64,000 nucleotides of DNA from Dromaius novaehollandiae. Lineage: Eukaryota; Chordata; Aves; Casuariiformes; Dromaiidae. Within the stretch, counting starts at the first letter, position 1, and every line of letters begins with the position of its first letter. The stretch spans positions 18,821,501 to 18,885,500 of the forward strand of contig NC_088111.1 in assembly GCF_036370855.1 (NCBI RefSeq), read 5' to 3'. A program made the position numbers and the translations under genes. Shown piece by piece: positions 25,940 through 37,400 of the stretch. A model generated the notes under the pieces. It was given only the letters and a program-made list of their open reading frames with translations. It did not search any database and had not been told where the DNA came from.

Positions 25940-26979
25940 GGCTTTGCTGACTATGGTGCAGTTGGGATCGTTCTTGAGCGCTGCAGCAAAGCGCTGGAGG
26001 GTTTCTTGGAGGCCGCAGCGCTGTTGTGTGAGCGTCAGCTGTGTGCACATCCTCCTGCCTGGCGGGAAGCAGGGGATGCGTGGCTCTCCCATGGGGTGGT
26101 TGTGGGGCCCAAGTGTGGGGCCAGAATCGCGTGTTCAAGTCGCTGCTGGAGTCAAGGGGCCAGTGGCAACCGAGGTTTCTCTGTGCCAGGGCTTTGGGGG
26201 TCTCAGGTAGTGGGACAGTGGCCTTCCTCCACCTCACCACCCTCAGGGCCAAGCCTGCCTTGGGGTGGGTTGGGGATGGTGATGATGAGGATGAGTCTGG
26301 AGCTGTCAGGCTGCTCTCAGAGCAAAAACCAGTTGCTGGGAGCCCTTTCTGGGCTCTGCTGCTGCCAGTGAGCCGGGTTCCAGTTGCTGCACTGCAGTTT
26401 GGAGCAGATGCTGGGGGGGGCTGCCCCAGCTTTGCCTTACGTTACCCCCCCCCCCCCCCAAGTGCTCTGCCCTGGCTGGGACAGGTGCTGGCAGAGGGCC
26501 CCCCCCCCGGTTTCAGCCACTGCCCCAGCTCTGTGCTCATTGCTCTAGGCTGAGCCTTGGCCTTGAGCCGGGGCAGCAGCAAGCACTCACCCAGCAAGAG
26601 CTGTGCCATGGCTGCTGCTGCTGATTCAGCTTGGGCCCCAGCCTCCCCCCACCGCTGCGTGCCCAGGCAGGAGAGGCGCTGCCTCGGCAGGCAGCTGCTG
26701 CCCTCCAGCAGGAAGGCAGGGGCAGGGGCAGGCACAGACGCTTCCTCTCCCCTTTGCTGCTTCCTCCTTCTGCCCTGGCCTGAGGCAGGAGCATCGGCCT
26801 CTGCCCCCGTGCACTGCGGGGACACACTGCCAGCCCCAGCAAGGGGACGGGGGACACGAGTGCCTCAGGCAGCCCCCGGCCAGGGCCCAAGCAGCACAAG
26901 GGCAGGGGAAGGGCTCGGAGCAGCAGACCGAAGCCAGGCTCCTGTATAAAGTGACAGAAGACGCAGAAAAGAGGCTTGG
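25940..26979. other. Convergent intergenic interval between NUDT16L1 and NAA60
   Basis: GC-rich sequence with no convincing gene. It contains a C15 run at 26445-26459 and a C-rich stretch near 26501-26508. The two genes converge here. Confidence 0.6.
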
Positions 26980-26985
26980 TTTAAT
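26980..26985 (-). terminator. NAA60: Candidate distal NAA60 poly(A) signal
   Basis: Minus-strand ATTAAA followed by pyrimidine-rich sequence. The 0.5 kb to its right (27200-27420) is T-rich on the minus strand, as 3' UTRs often are. If it is the true end, the NAA60 3' UTR is about 4.3 kb. Confidence 0.35.
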
Positions 26986-27190
26986 CGAAGACATTCAGAG
27001 TGATGCTGACAGCGGCAGCACAATGTTCCCCAATAAATAACAGGGCACAGTGGGGCTGTGGGGCAGGACAGGGCTGACACTGCAGAGGACAGGGGGCAAG
27101 AGGGACAGCACACACCAGTCACCGGTCCCCTCACGCCTTGCTCCAGCACAGCAGCAGTCAAGTGAGTTTGTGCAATAGGCAGGATATTTT

Positions 27191-27213
27191 GGGGGGGGGG
27201 GGGGGGGGGGGGG
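27191..27213 (+). repeat. G23 homopolymer
   Basis: An uninterrupted run of 23 G on the plus strand, which is C on the NAA60 sense strand. It is the longest homopolymer in the window. Confidence 0.9.
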
Positions 27214-28216
27214 AGTGTCAATCCCAGGCAAAAGGGAACAAAACAGAGCTGCATTCTGGTCCAGCTAGTTCAGAGAAACTTAAGTGTCAAAGGAGACAGA
27301 GAGCTTCAGCTGCTAAAGAAATCCCTACAAACAAACAGAAACGTTTAAGTAAAAAAGCAGTCAAAAGCCAGAAACAAACAAAAGATGGTAACAGAAATGA
27401 GGCTGAAAGAGTGTTTCAGGGCATCCCTGCAGCTGAGAGCTGCCCCTCCCACCACTGCCACCCCACACAGGCTGGGGACAGCAGGTGACTGGTGGGGACC
27501 ACCGGGGCCATCCAGCCAGCGCCTCGGCAAAGCCACCGCCGCTCCGTGTGGAAGAGCTGCGGGCTGGCGGCCGGCTCGGGCGCCCTGGAGCGTGGCCGGG
27601 CAGGGGCAGGCAGCCAGGGCGCCTCGCACCAGCTGAGCCAGCGCAGCTCCAGCGGCTCCGGGAGCTCTGCTAAAGCGCCAAGGCTGGAGGCAGCCGCTGC
27701 CCGGGGCCTGGCAGAGGCTCTTGCGGGAGGGAAGTCAGCCCGGATGGACGCTGGCTCGAGCACTGTGGCGAAGGGTTGCTGGTGATCTCGGCCACACGCA
27801 GGGATGAGCTGAAGAAAGCCTGGCCCCGGGGACACAGGCAGCAGTGCAGCACCTCTCTCGCTGCTGTGTGTGAACCCCCGCGACGCAGGCCCAGGCACCA
27901 GTTCTTGTGCTTCGATTAAAAACCCCCACTAGATAGCAGCATCAGGAATCCTAGACCCAGCTTAATCCACAGCAACGGGCGGTGCAGGCAGGGAGCCCTT
28001 TTGCTGAAGGAGCACCGGGGCTCTGTGCTCACCGGCACAGTGCCACAGGCAGCTAAGCTCAGCCCTGAGCTCTGCAGAGCTGCCCCTCCCCACCTTCTTT
28101 TGCAACCAGATCCACTTTGCTGGCCACTACACCAGAAAAACTAGCTGCGGTTTTTGCTGAGCTAAATGCCTGTATTGTTCACAGCCTCACACCCCCGGGC
28201 GGGTGCAGAGCCCCGC

Positions 28217-28234
28217 GGGGGGGGGGGGGGGGGG
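28217..28234 (+). repeat. G18 homopolymer
   Basis: An uninterrupted run of 18 G, with short GC-rich flanks. Confidence 0.9.
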
Positions 28235-28611
28235 CACTCCCCCATTTGGGCAGTGCCAGGCTGCAAACGCCTTGCACTATCGCAGTGCCCAGCTGCGGGC
28301 CACAGCCCTCCTCCCCGTGTCCCAGCCAAAACCTCAGCAACCGCAACTCCCCCAAAGCCGTAAGCACCGCTCGGCCCCGCGCAGCCGCGTGCCAGCCCCG
28401 TCTCCTCCTGCAGCTCCCTCCCCGCACTGCACTGCTTGTTTGCCACAAAAACCATCCAAGTCCCCCTCGAGCCCCACGCTCCAGCAGAGCGCACCGACGG
28501 GCGGCCTGCCTGCACTGCGCAGGGTGGCAAGAGCAGCTTTTCAGCACGTGCTGCCCTGCTCCACCCAGCGCAGCCTCACCATCATTGCTGAACTGCAGCA
28601 GAAACAGTAAT

Positions 28612-28840
28612 TGAGGTTGTCAGAGGCCTCAGGAGGCCTCTAGTCCAACCACCTCTGAGCAGGGTCAACATCAGACTCGGACTGGACTTCTCAGGGCTTT
28701 GGCCACTTGGGTCTCAAAGGCCTCCGAAAACAGAGAGTCACCCACCTCTCTGGGGCCCTGTTGCAGGACTTGCCTGTCCTCACGGGGAAACATTTTCCCT
28801 TGGGTCAGAGCAGCCATTGAACTAGACCTGTTCTAGCCCC
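28612..28840 (-). repeat. Old CR1 LINE fragment
   Basis: The plus strand shows the reverse complement of a diverged CR1 3' end. Landmarks are GAGGTTGTCAGAGGCCTC, CTCTAGTCCAACCACC, CACCTCTCTGGGGCCCTGTT and a decayed AAACATTTTCCCTTGG. It is much more diverged than the copy at 9012. No long reading frame remains. Confidence 0.7.
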
Positions 28841-29140
28841 AGACCAGGGCTCAGCACCTCCGCCCAGAACAGCCCACTACGTTCCTGAAGTGCAACATCC
28901 ACCAGCCCCTGGGGCCGGACCAAGATGCTTCTTCCTGCAGCCAGCGCCGCAAGGTCGGGCAGGGCAGCAGCATGGAAGCCGCATTCAAAGGGACCGGCTG
29001 CATCGGAGACATCCTCGCGCCCAGCGACACGGCGCACACAGCCAGCTCCCTGGCAGCAGCAGGCAAAGCTGGGAGCTGGTCCCAGTCTCCTCACGTAGCA
29101 GCCAGCACAGTACCGCTCACAGCGAGTTCTCCTGCATCCT

Positions 29141-29146
29141 TTTATT
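29141..29146 (-). terminator. NAA60: Candidate proximal NAA60 poly(A) signal
   Basis: Minus-strand AATAAA (TTTATT on plus) followed by GT-rich sequence (GCTGTGAGCGGTACTGTGCT). It is the first canonical signal I found after the NAA60 stop and gives a 3' UTR of about 2.1 kb. Confidence 0.55.
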
Positions 29147-29371
29147 GCCTAACTCCGGTCCCAAGGGCCTACAAAGATTGAAATGACTTTGTACACTCAT
29201 TGGGGCTGCAAGATCTTGACGTTCTCTTTCTCCCTCTAGGTCTAACGCTGTCCTGCATTTTTCTCATCCCCGCTCCCCGGGCTCACCCGCTGCCAGAGCC
29301 GGCAATGCCCGCACGCGCACAACGGCTGAACCTTCAGCCTCCCCGATTCCCAATTTCAAAACAGGCACACC

Positions 29372-29395
29372 GGGGGGGGGGGGGGGAGGGGGGGG
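29372..29395 (+). repeat. G15-A-G8 tract
   Basis: Fifteen G, one A, then eight G. This is the third long G run in 2.2 kb. Confidence 0.9.
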
Positions 29396-31281
29396 TGAGT
29401 GACATGGTGCTGAGCAGGGAAAGAGCCTTGGCCAGGGCAGGGGGGGACTTGCAGCAGGAGCTGGAAGAGCAGCTATACCTGTGCCTCCAACACTTGCCTG
29501 CAAAGACCCCCCACTCTACCAGCAAAGCAGCAACCTAACCTCACTCCGAGGCACACGGAAGGGGACCTAGCGCAGCCGCAGCACGTGGGAACACCGGGGC
29601 CTCCCGTGCAGAAGTGATGCTAACTTCTGCCGAGCTGAGACAGCCGCACCAGGCTGACCTGGCCGCGGGGGAGGGATTCCCGCATCCAGGCGGACACGAG
29701 CCTCCTGCAGCAGATACACCTGGCACATGCCCGTGGCAGCATCAAACACACAAGTGAGCAGCAGTGGTGGCTTTCCTTCAACAGCCAAATAAAAGCCATA
29801 GTGATCTGCGCACAGATCTCATTCCTAAAGATCCGGCAAGAGTTTGACACCAGTGCCAAGGGAAGACACATGCAGGGGAGGAAGAGGAAGAGGACAACTC
29901 TGCACCAAGTCTCCCCAGGGCTCTGGCTGAAGCAATGGCTCTACATCCCCAGCCCCCTCCCCTGCTGAGTCCCAACTCAGACAGAGGCAGAAAGATCTCT
30001 ACAGTATAATATACATTTCACTATGAAACAGCAATTTCTTTCCCTGCCTTCTGCTTGATGCATCCTGAACTGGATGCTTCTGTTTAAGTCGCTCCAGAAG
30101 GGCCGGTGGGGCTGGGGTCGTCCCTCACGCGAGGCAGGTGCTCTCCCTGGAGCCCCTGCGAGGGGCCACGAAGCACCAGCAGCAGTCACTGGCCCAGCAG
30201 GACCCAGAGCGATCCTCTCGGGCCGCCCAGCTTCCCACTGACCCTGCGACTAGGACCAACTCTCCCCTGCTGGCAGTGGCCTGCCAGGGTGCTTACGGCT
30301 CATTTACATGGTTGGACAGTGCAGTTTCGTTAACCTCATTCACATCACCTTCAGCAGCTACAGTGTGGGAGCAGCAACTGAAGCCCTCTGCATCCCGTAT
30401 ACAAGTGACCCAGCCAGGGGCAAGGGAAGTGGCAGGGATGGTGCGACACGCACACAGACCTGTGACAGCAAAAGGCCCTCGCCTACGGCACAGGCGGATG
30501 CCTTACGAGACAGCCAGGCCTGTCCACGTAGCACTTGCAGACTCCAGGCCACAGGGGTAAGTCAGGGCTGCAGCCAGTCAAACGTGAAGTCTGCCAAATC
30601 TTGGTCGATCTGTGGAAAAAGGAGTCCTTTCCAAAGGGCTGGGTCACTGACTGAAAGCCAGCATCACTGGAGTCAGTGCAGAGCCGATGGTTCAGGAGAT
30701 GAAAGGAAGAACAATCCTACAATTGACAGAAAGACAAAGAGAGTAGTTGCTTTAGGCAGAACAGCTGTTATTGCACGGAGGAACAGGGTCTCGGGGTCTC
30801 TTAGCATGTGTTGGGGAGCTGCTGTCCTGAAGACTTTGTCATCAGAGAAGTTTCATGCAATTAGCAGCAAATGGGCACTCAGTTACTGTGCTTGGACATC
30901 ATGCTAGGGAAGGGGTGAGGACTTATGCTGGGTCTTTCAAGCTGGTTTAACAGAGCTGGGAAAAAAGGCCAGGGACAGGAGGAACAGGCTGAATCTATTG
31001 CCAGCCTCTGGGCACAAGATCAGACCCTGCATCCCCTCCACATGGGACCAACAGGAGTTTGACGACCAGCTGGAGACCAGAGCACAACGCTGCCCGAGAC
31101 GCCTTACACCGCAGCTCGCGCAACGAGAGCACGCGGAGCCTCGCTTGAGCACGCTCTCAGCTGCCCCAGGACGCAGGACGTGGCACGCCATCACTGCGGT
31201 GCTGCAGTGTGGGGCCTGGGAGAGGGAAGGGAGCTTTCCCTCCGGTGCCTACCTTTGCTTTCTGTGCATCTTCTGATCAAG

Positions 31282-31438
31282 TCACATTGTCCGGCTATAC
31301 TCGATGCCGCTCTTGGCAGAAATGCCAGACCACGGCAGAAGGCTGCAGAGAAGGCTCTGGGCTTGTCGATATATCCGCTGGGGAATTGAACAGGGGCTCA
31401 GGCTGGCTAGTGTTGACCCAATGTGCTGTAGGTAGTCA
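31282..31438 (-). CDS. NAA60: NAA60 last coding exon
   Basis: 157 nt. It completes codon 191 and then encodes DYLQHIGSTLASLSPCSIPQ through GISAKSGIEYSRTM and TGA. It follows an AC, not AG, acceptor. This is the membrane-binding tail. Confidence 0.95.
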
Positions 31439-34400
31439 GTGGCCATCAGTTAAGGACAATGACATTTATACCGTAACTAAAGAAATAACTTAAAACACTC
31501 TTTGGGCTGGCACTCTCGAAGGAGCATGTGGGACGCAGTGAAAACTGCCCTCTCAGTTTTTTAGACCGACTTGCTCCTCACACTCAACTGACTGCTTCTT
31601 TCCATTAAAAGCAGATCCACTTTGCATCGTAAGAGCACGCAGTCTGGGAACGCTGGCTCCAAACTGTGTGGGAAATATCCCAGCTAAGTCGCTGCTAGTT
31701 TGCTTTGCACTCCACAGCAAGTTACTGTGGGATCGCAGTCCATCATCTGTCCAGAGAGATTTTGACCATTTAGCTAAACCTGGGAAAGATTAAGAAACGT
31801 TTCATCTAAATTTGGTTTGTTCTCCATTTTCTACTCAGCCTGCCTCTCAAGGCAAGGTGCTTCCCTTCTGAATGGAAAACAGGGCTTGATCACATCCAGG
31901 ATCTGAAGTTCAGATCTTTTCAATGTAACTGGAAGAGCTGGCACACACCCGCTTTCTTCTGGCAATCTGGGAAGTCAAACTCACCACATCAGGTGCTGAG
32001 CCTGATGAGACCCAGGCCAGGCCAGGGTCACCGATGACCCTGCCACCACAGCAAACAGAACCAAGGGCTTCTCTGACATGACAAATCTGAGGCTGCTGGG
32101 GAAATTCTGCACCACTCAGTCAAAGACTGCCTAACTTCAGCTAAACGCCAGTGCTCACTTTCACTGGCAAACTTTCCCCAGATTAGGATTCAATGTACCA
32201 TCCTACATTGACTCCCTGAACTGTTCCCAGAGACTTGGAAAATACTTGGAGGAGTTTGGCCATAAACGGACCACTGCCAAATCAGCCTAATACTGTGTTT
32301 CTTTTGGCTTCAAGGAAATCAGTTCAATTAAGCCCACATCTGCACAGGCATCTGTCCCCAGACCTAGCCAGGTCACACTTTGCTGGACTGCTATTTCTAA
32401 CCCCAAACATGGTTTGGTGTTTGCTTAGCTCATTCAGACTAATCAGACTGAAGGGTAAAGGATATAAGATTGTCCAGGGTGGATGTCCACCGTTGATGTA
32501 GAGAACGTAGGTGAAGCCATCTTTGAGGACCCCTCTTATGGAATAATAATAGGGAAGATAGTGGTGCTGTTTAAAGTCTCTGTTTTCATAGAAGTTTATT
32601 GCTGTGTTGTTAGTGGTGAGGACATGCAGATAGATGGCTTTGCAGTGATCCTGGGCAGTCGTTGATATATGATCTTTTAAACTTTCAAGCAAGAGCGATC
32701 CTATCAAAGGAAGGAACAACAGAATCAGTGCAGCTTCCTGTGCTGTCACTGGGAAGGCAAGCTCAGCTCCCAGGGGGATCACCTGCACCCACCGTTCAAG
32801 CAATGACTGCTGCACGTGCTTAGAAAAGAACCCAGATCCCACTCAGTTCTCCCGGTCCCTCATCAGGACACTCAGCAGGGCTGTGCTCTGTGGTTCAGAT
32901 ACGAATCTCATCTCACCAGTGAGCAGGGCTTCAAGCCGACACAGGAATCTGCTAGTAATACCCATCCCCAGCCAAGCAACTCTTGGCTTTGGGAGCCATT
33001 TGGTTTTGGGGAAGACTAGCAAGTCTTCAATTGCATCAGTTCTCTCATAATTATTTATTTTAAAGCCATTTAAAATTACAAAGAGTTAAAACAGGATTTC
33101 ACAAGCAGGTCACTGCACTGTTTCTGCTGAACTCAAACTAAAAACATCTAAGAATTGGTACGACTTTAACATCCCTTCTTGGGGAAGGGCTGAGGCATAA
33201 AGTCTCCTTCAGCCAGGGTCTGCTGCAGCCACGAGTGTCAGCAGGAGAAGCCAGAGAAGGGCACAGAGGATACTCCAGCCCCAGGAGACTAGACCTGGAG
33301 GTTCATCTGAACAATCTCAACACCGCAAGAAGGACCCAGCAGGACTTGCTTCCTGCCCACACCTACACTACCACAGAAGGGATTTCTGGTAACCGCCATC
33401 CGAGGAAACAGCACAGCTACTTCTTCCACCTGGTGTCATGACACCAGGCACTGCTGAAGAGTTTAGCTAGTACAAAACACACAGATGAGATTTAGGCTGC
33501 AGTTTCACAGTCACCATAGGAGAAGCACAGGGCACGTAAGATTTTCAGCAGCACCCACAGAACTTCAGAGCACAGGTCAACAGCACTGACTCATGGTTAC
33601 TTGATACTTAGTAGGAATTTACACCAGCCGAGCACGAAGAGCCACCGAGAGAGGACAACAGGAGAGCAATTTAATTTTTTTAAGACATATTCCACTTACA
33701 TCCCACATTAATTCAACTGCCCTCTAGTTTAATAGCAAAGAGCTAGAAATGAAAGCCTTCTAAGGCCTGCTAGAGAGGAAAGAGGGAAAAAAAAAATCTG
33801 CGGTGCTTAAAAATGTGCCTGGGGTGAAAAGATTCCTGCATGAAAGACTCCAGCTTCAAACAGAAGTAGAAAAAATCTCGAGAAGAGAAAGCTCTCAAAA
33901 AAAGCATCTGCAGCTTCTTTAGGTTGTTTTGCTACAGCTTCAAGTCCAAAGACTTATCGAGAGCGCACTGCGACATACTCTCTGGATTTAAGGGAGGCAG
34001 GAAATACTGATACTGAAGGAAAACATTCCAGCAAGACAGAGCTGGAGATCAGGATTTGGAAGCTGAAAGGGGACTCCAAATAGCTTTAACTTTACAAACA
34101 AAAGACCCCATTACCTCTTTCGTTGAACATTATTCTCTGTAAGCATTTTCTGCTTTGTAGAGAAAACCTCTCTGATGCAGCATTTCAATGTAAGCTTTAA
34201 ATACAGTGCTCCCACTGCTTATTTCTTTATGCATCATATCAGTTTGTATCTTTGTAAGTGTGAGCAGGGGAAAAGGGAAGACTTGAGGAAGAGAAGTTAC
34301 ACCTGCACCCACTGAACAGGTGCCAGATGTGCAACACTGAGTCATGCTGCCAAACCTGGCCTATTTCATTCTGTGGATCCGGCTCATAAAGATATAGACG

Positions 34401-37400
34401 GTACTTGAAATTGTACCAGAAGGGCACTTATATGATGATAAAGCATCCTACTCCAAAGGGAGAGGAACCCTCCTGACTGCAGGATTTTCACACAGTTGTA
34501 AAATTGCTGTGTTGCGGCAGGCATTCAGAACTGACCTTTACATGCACTTGACAAATTTAATCAAGTCCAAATTACGCTCTTTTCCAGTTCCCTTAGTCTT
34601 TTTCCTAAACATGTTTCATCTTTTTAAATTGAAAGCTTAAAAGCAGCTACATTTTCTGCCTCGGGGCCAGGCTTCTGATATCCACGGAAGAAAAACAGAA
34701 GCTAGGGAATATACGCTCCCCCTGCTTGTCCCCACTGGACGGGCTCAAACCTGATGCTTCAGTCAGTCTCAGTCTCAACAGCTCTTCCGAAACTCTTGGT
34801 GAGGACAGCAGCAGGAATGCAAGTTTGCGGTAATCTCAGCTATTCCCTGGGAACAAGACAGACACAGCCCCACGCTCCCCAGAAACATCTGCACATTCTG
34901 TGTCAGGCCAACATCAATGAAGAGTTCTCGGTGCACCTTCATTAACAGCTCAAGGGGGGTGCGAGCGTATCACCTTCCCAATCGCTGGGTCAAGTCGTAG
35001 ACAAGCTTGTCTCAACAGGCGTGAACAGGAGTGAGATGTTGCTGCTCTTTCGGTCATGCCTGCTAACCACACATGGCAAACAAGACACAGCAACAGAGCT
35101 GTCATTTAGCAGCATCTTACCTATTCCGTGCTTTCTGAACTCCTTCACCACGCCAAGACTTAAGATGTAAGCAACTTGAGTGTCCACAGGAAAATTGGAA
35201 GCTAGGATGTCTCCATCCTGAGTAGAGATATGACAAGTTATTTAGTAGGATACTTGGGGAGGGAGAGGAGAAAGCAAGCATCCTGTACTGGAACATCTAA
35301 AACAAGGCCAGTGGGGAAACTTCTCTGCACAGAACAGTCTTAGGTGGAACTTCTGGACAGGAAGAAGGGCAAAAAGAAACAAACATGGCCCCTAGGGGGT
35401 ATCTTTCATATTGTCTTTACAGGCACAGAACACAAATCATTAGGGTTTTCTTGCTATGTATGTTATTTGTATACTTAGACATATTAAACATATTTGCGCT
35501 ATTTCCTCAGAGAGATTCAAATTGTCAATTTTGGACTTGCATGCCGGTTTCTAGATCAGCAACAGTCTTTTTTGCCTGCACGCTCAAGCTGATCTTCACG
35601 TCAAATGGAGATGTCCGTACTGCTGTAGAAGGCAAGGAGCATGTCCTATGGGCCCTACTGCCCAGCTCAATATCTGAACAAGCCCCTGGATTTCAGGTTG
35701 GTTGGAACAAGAGCCTTTTGCTGGAGTTAACAAGGCTGCTGAAGAGGTAGTTTCTGACATTATTTAGCTTTGAGATGAAGACATAGCCAGCATGAAGAGA
35801 CCCATGCCACTCAGCACTCTGAGGTCCTAAGGAGAACAGTACCAATTATTCCCTGTATAATCTTAACACTGATGGGCATTTAGAAGTTACTGGACTCTCT
35901 GCATTGTCTTTGTTTTATTTATTTTCCTAGGCTGTTCTCACTGGTGACTTCCCTCCCCAGTGTTCCAGCAACCATTTCCTCTTCACCTCTGGCCATGCTG
36001 TGCTCTCGCTCCCAGCCTCGAAGCTCTCTTACCCATAATGCCCGAGCTTTCTGCAGATTGGTTCTCTCTGCTTCACGTTTGAAACAGTGACTATTTAAAT
36101 GAAGGCCACTCTGGTTTCTGCAGGAAGTGAGCCCTCAGGAGTGACTCACTCAGTACAGCTAAGGAAGTTCAAGCCTTACGTAAGAAAGGAGGAGGTTTGT
36201 TCTCCCACAGCTGTGCATTCCTCTGTCACCACCATGACCAGGTACACTGAAAACAGCCAGGCGGAGTACAGCGGCCTGCTACACAGTCACTTTTAGAGCA
36301 GGCCTGCATTATCTGCTCTTTCCATGGAGCCTCAGACAGTCAGGTTCCCATCAGACCACAGCTGCCTTGCCCCAGCAGATAAAGACTTTCTGGAAACAGG
36401 CTGCTCAGCAGAAGTTTCTAACCCCTGCAGCCCACACATTCTCACATATCTCATCACCAGTGCTCCATTAGCTGGAAATCAGCATGTTTTTGGTCTTTTG
36501 ATTAGGTCAGGATGGCTCTTACAAGTGTCCAGATGAAGGGGGAAAAATACCCCAAACAGATTCCAGGTGACCACGGCAAGTGGTGGGACATCTCATACCG
36601 GAACAGTTTCCCTACCTCTTTATGCACTTTTGTTCTGCTCTTGATCTCTGCTACTATCATTCCCACGATGGAGCCTCTATACGTGGCTGCAAGGGAAAAG
36701 AACTTCTTGTTGGAAGTGATATCTCGGTACCATGAGTCAGGGTACCTGGGAAGAAAGAAAAAACAGGAACGTTTAGAGAAAACGGAGCCCACGAGAGCAG
36801 GCAGGGTTACAGCAAACACTGTGTCGAAGTGCTGCTTAAAACGGGAAAGCAACCTCAGGGAAACGGGCAGCAACACCTTTAAATGCCCGTCAGAACTGCA
36901 GGCCAATGGATTTCACACAAGTCTAAGGACGGGAAGCTGTACTACTGGAAGGGCTATCTTCTGAAAAGATGTAAAGTCAAGTTATATGTCCATCTCAAGC
37001 TCTTTCTATGCTACTAACTTAACTTATTCCATAAATGGGGTGGGTACATTATTCACCTTTCCTATCTTAACTCCTGTGTGGTACTGGGAAACACCAAACA
37101 GCTGCTGTATCCCATGTGCATGGCTTCTCCCCGTTGCACCTGAGATGCAACGCAGGCTGCTGCTGATGTAACGGTCTCCCGCTTTGCTAAGACAATCACA
37201 TTTTTGTTTTCTGTTCATTGCCCAGAGCCTTCACTTCCATCTTTAGTGAGCTACTTTTAAATACAGGATCCATCTGCACTCATTTAAAGAGCTTAAGAAT
37301 CTTATTAATTTGATACACACTGGAAAAAAAATACTGCATATTGGTACAAAAATTATGCCTCCAGACTCCAACTCTCCTCCCTCTTCTGCAGATACTGAAA

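Larger units (their letters stand above)
26986..31281 (-). other. NAA60: NAA60 3' UTR and/or downstream flank
   Basis: No coding exon is recognised. The interval holds G homopolymers at 27191-27213, 28217-28234 and 29372-29386, and an old CR1 scrap at 28612-28840. How much of it is transcribed depends on whether the signal at 29141 or the one at 26980 is used. Confidence 0.5.

Noticed and set aside
32324-32465. Continuation of the NAA60 frame past PPWTI to a stop (ILYPLPFSLISLN...)
   Set aside because: This is intron read-through. The AT-AC junction to 31438 restores the conserved tail and the 242-residue length.
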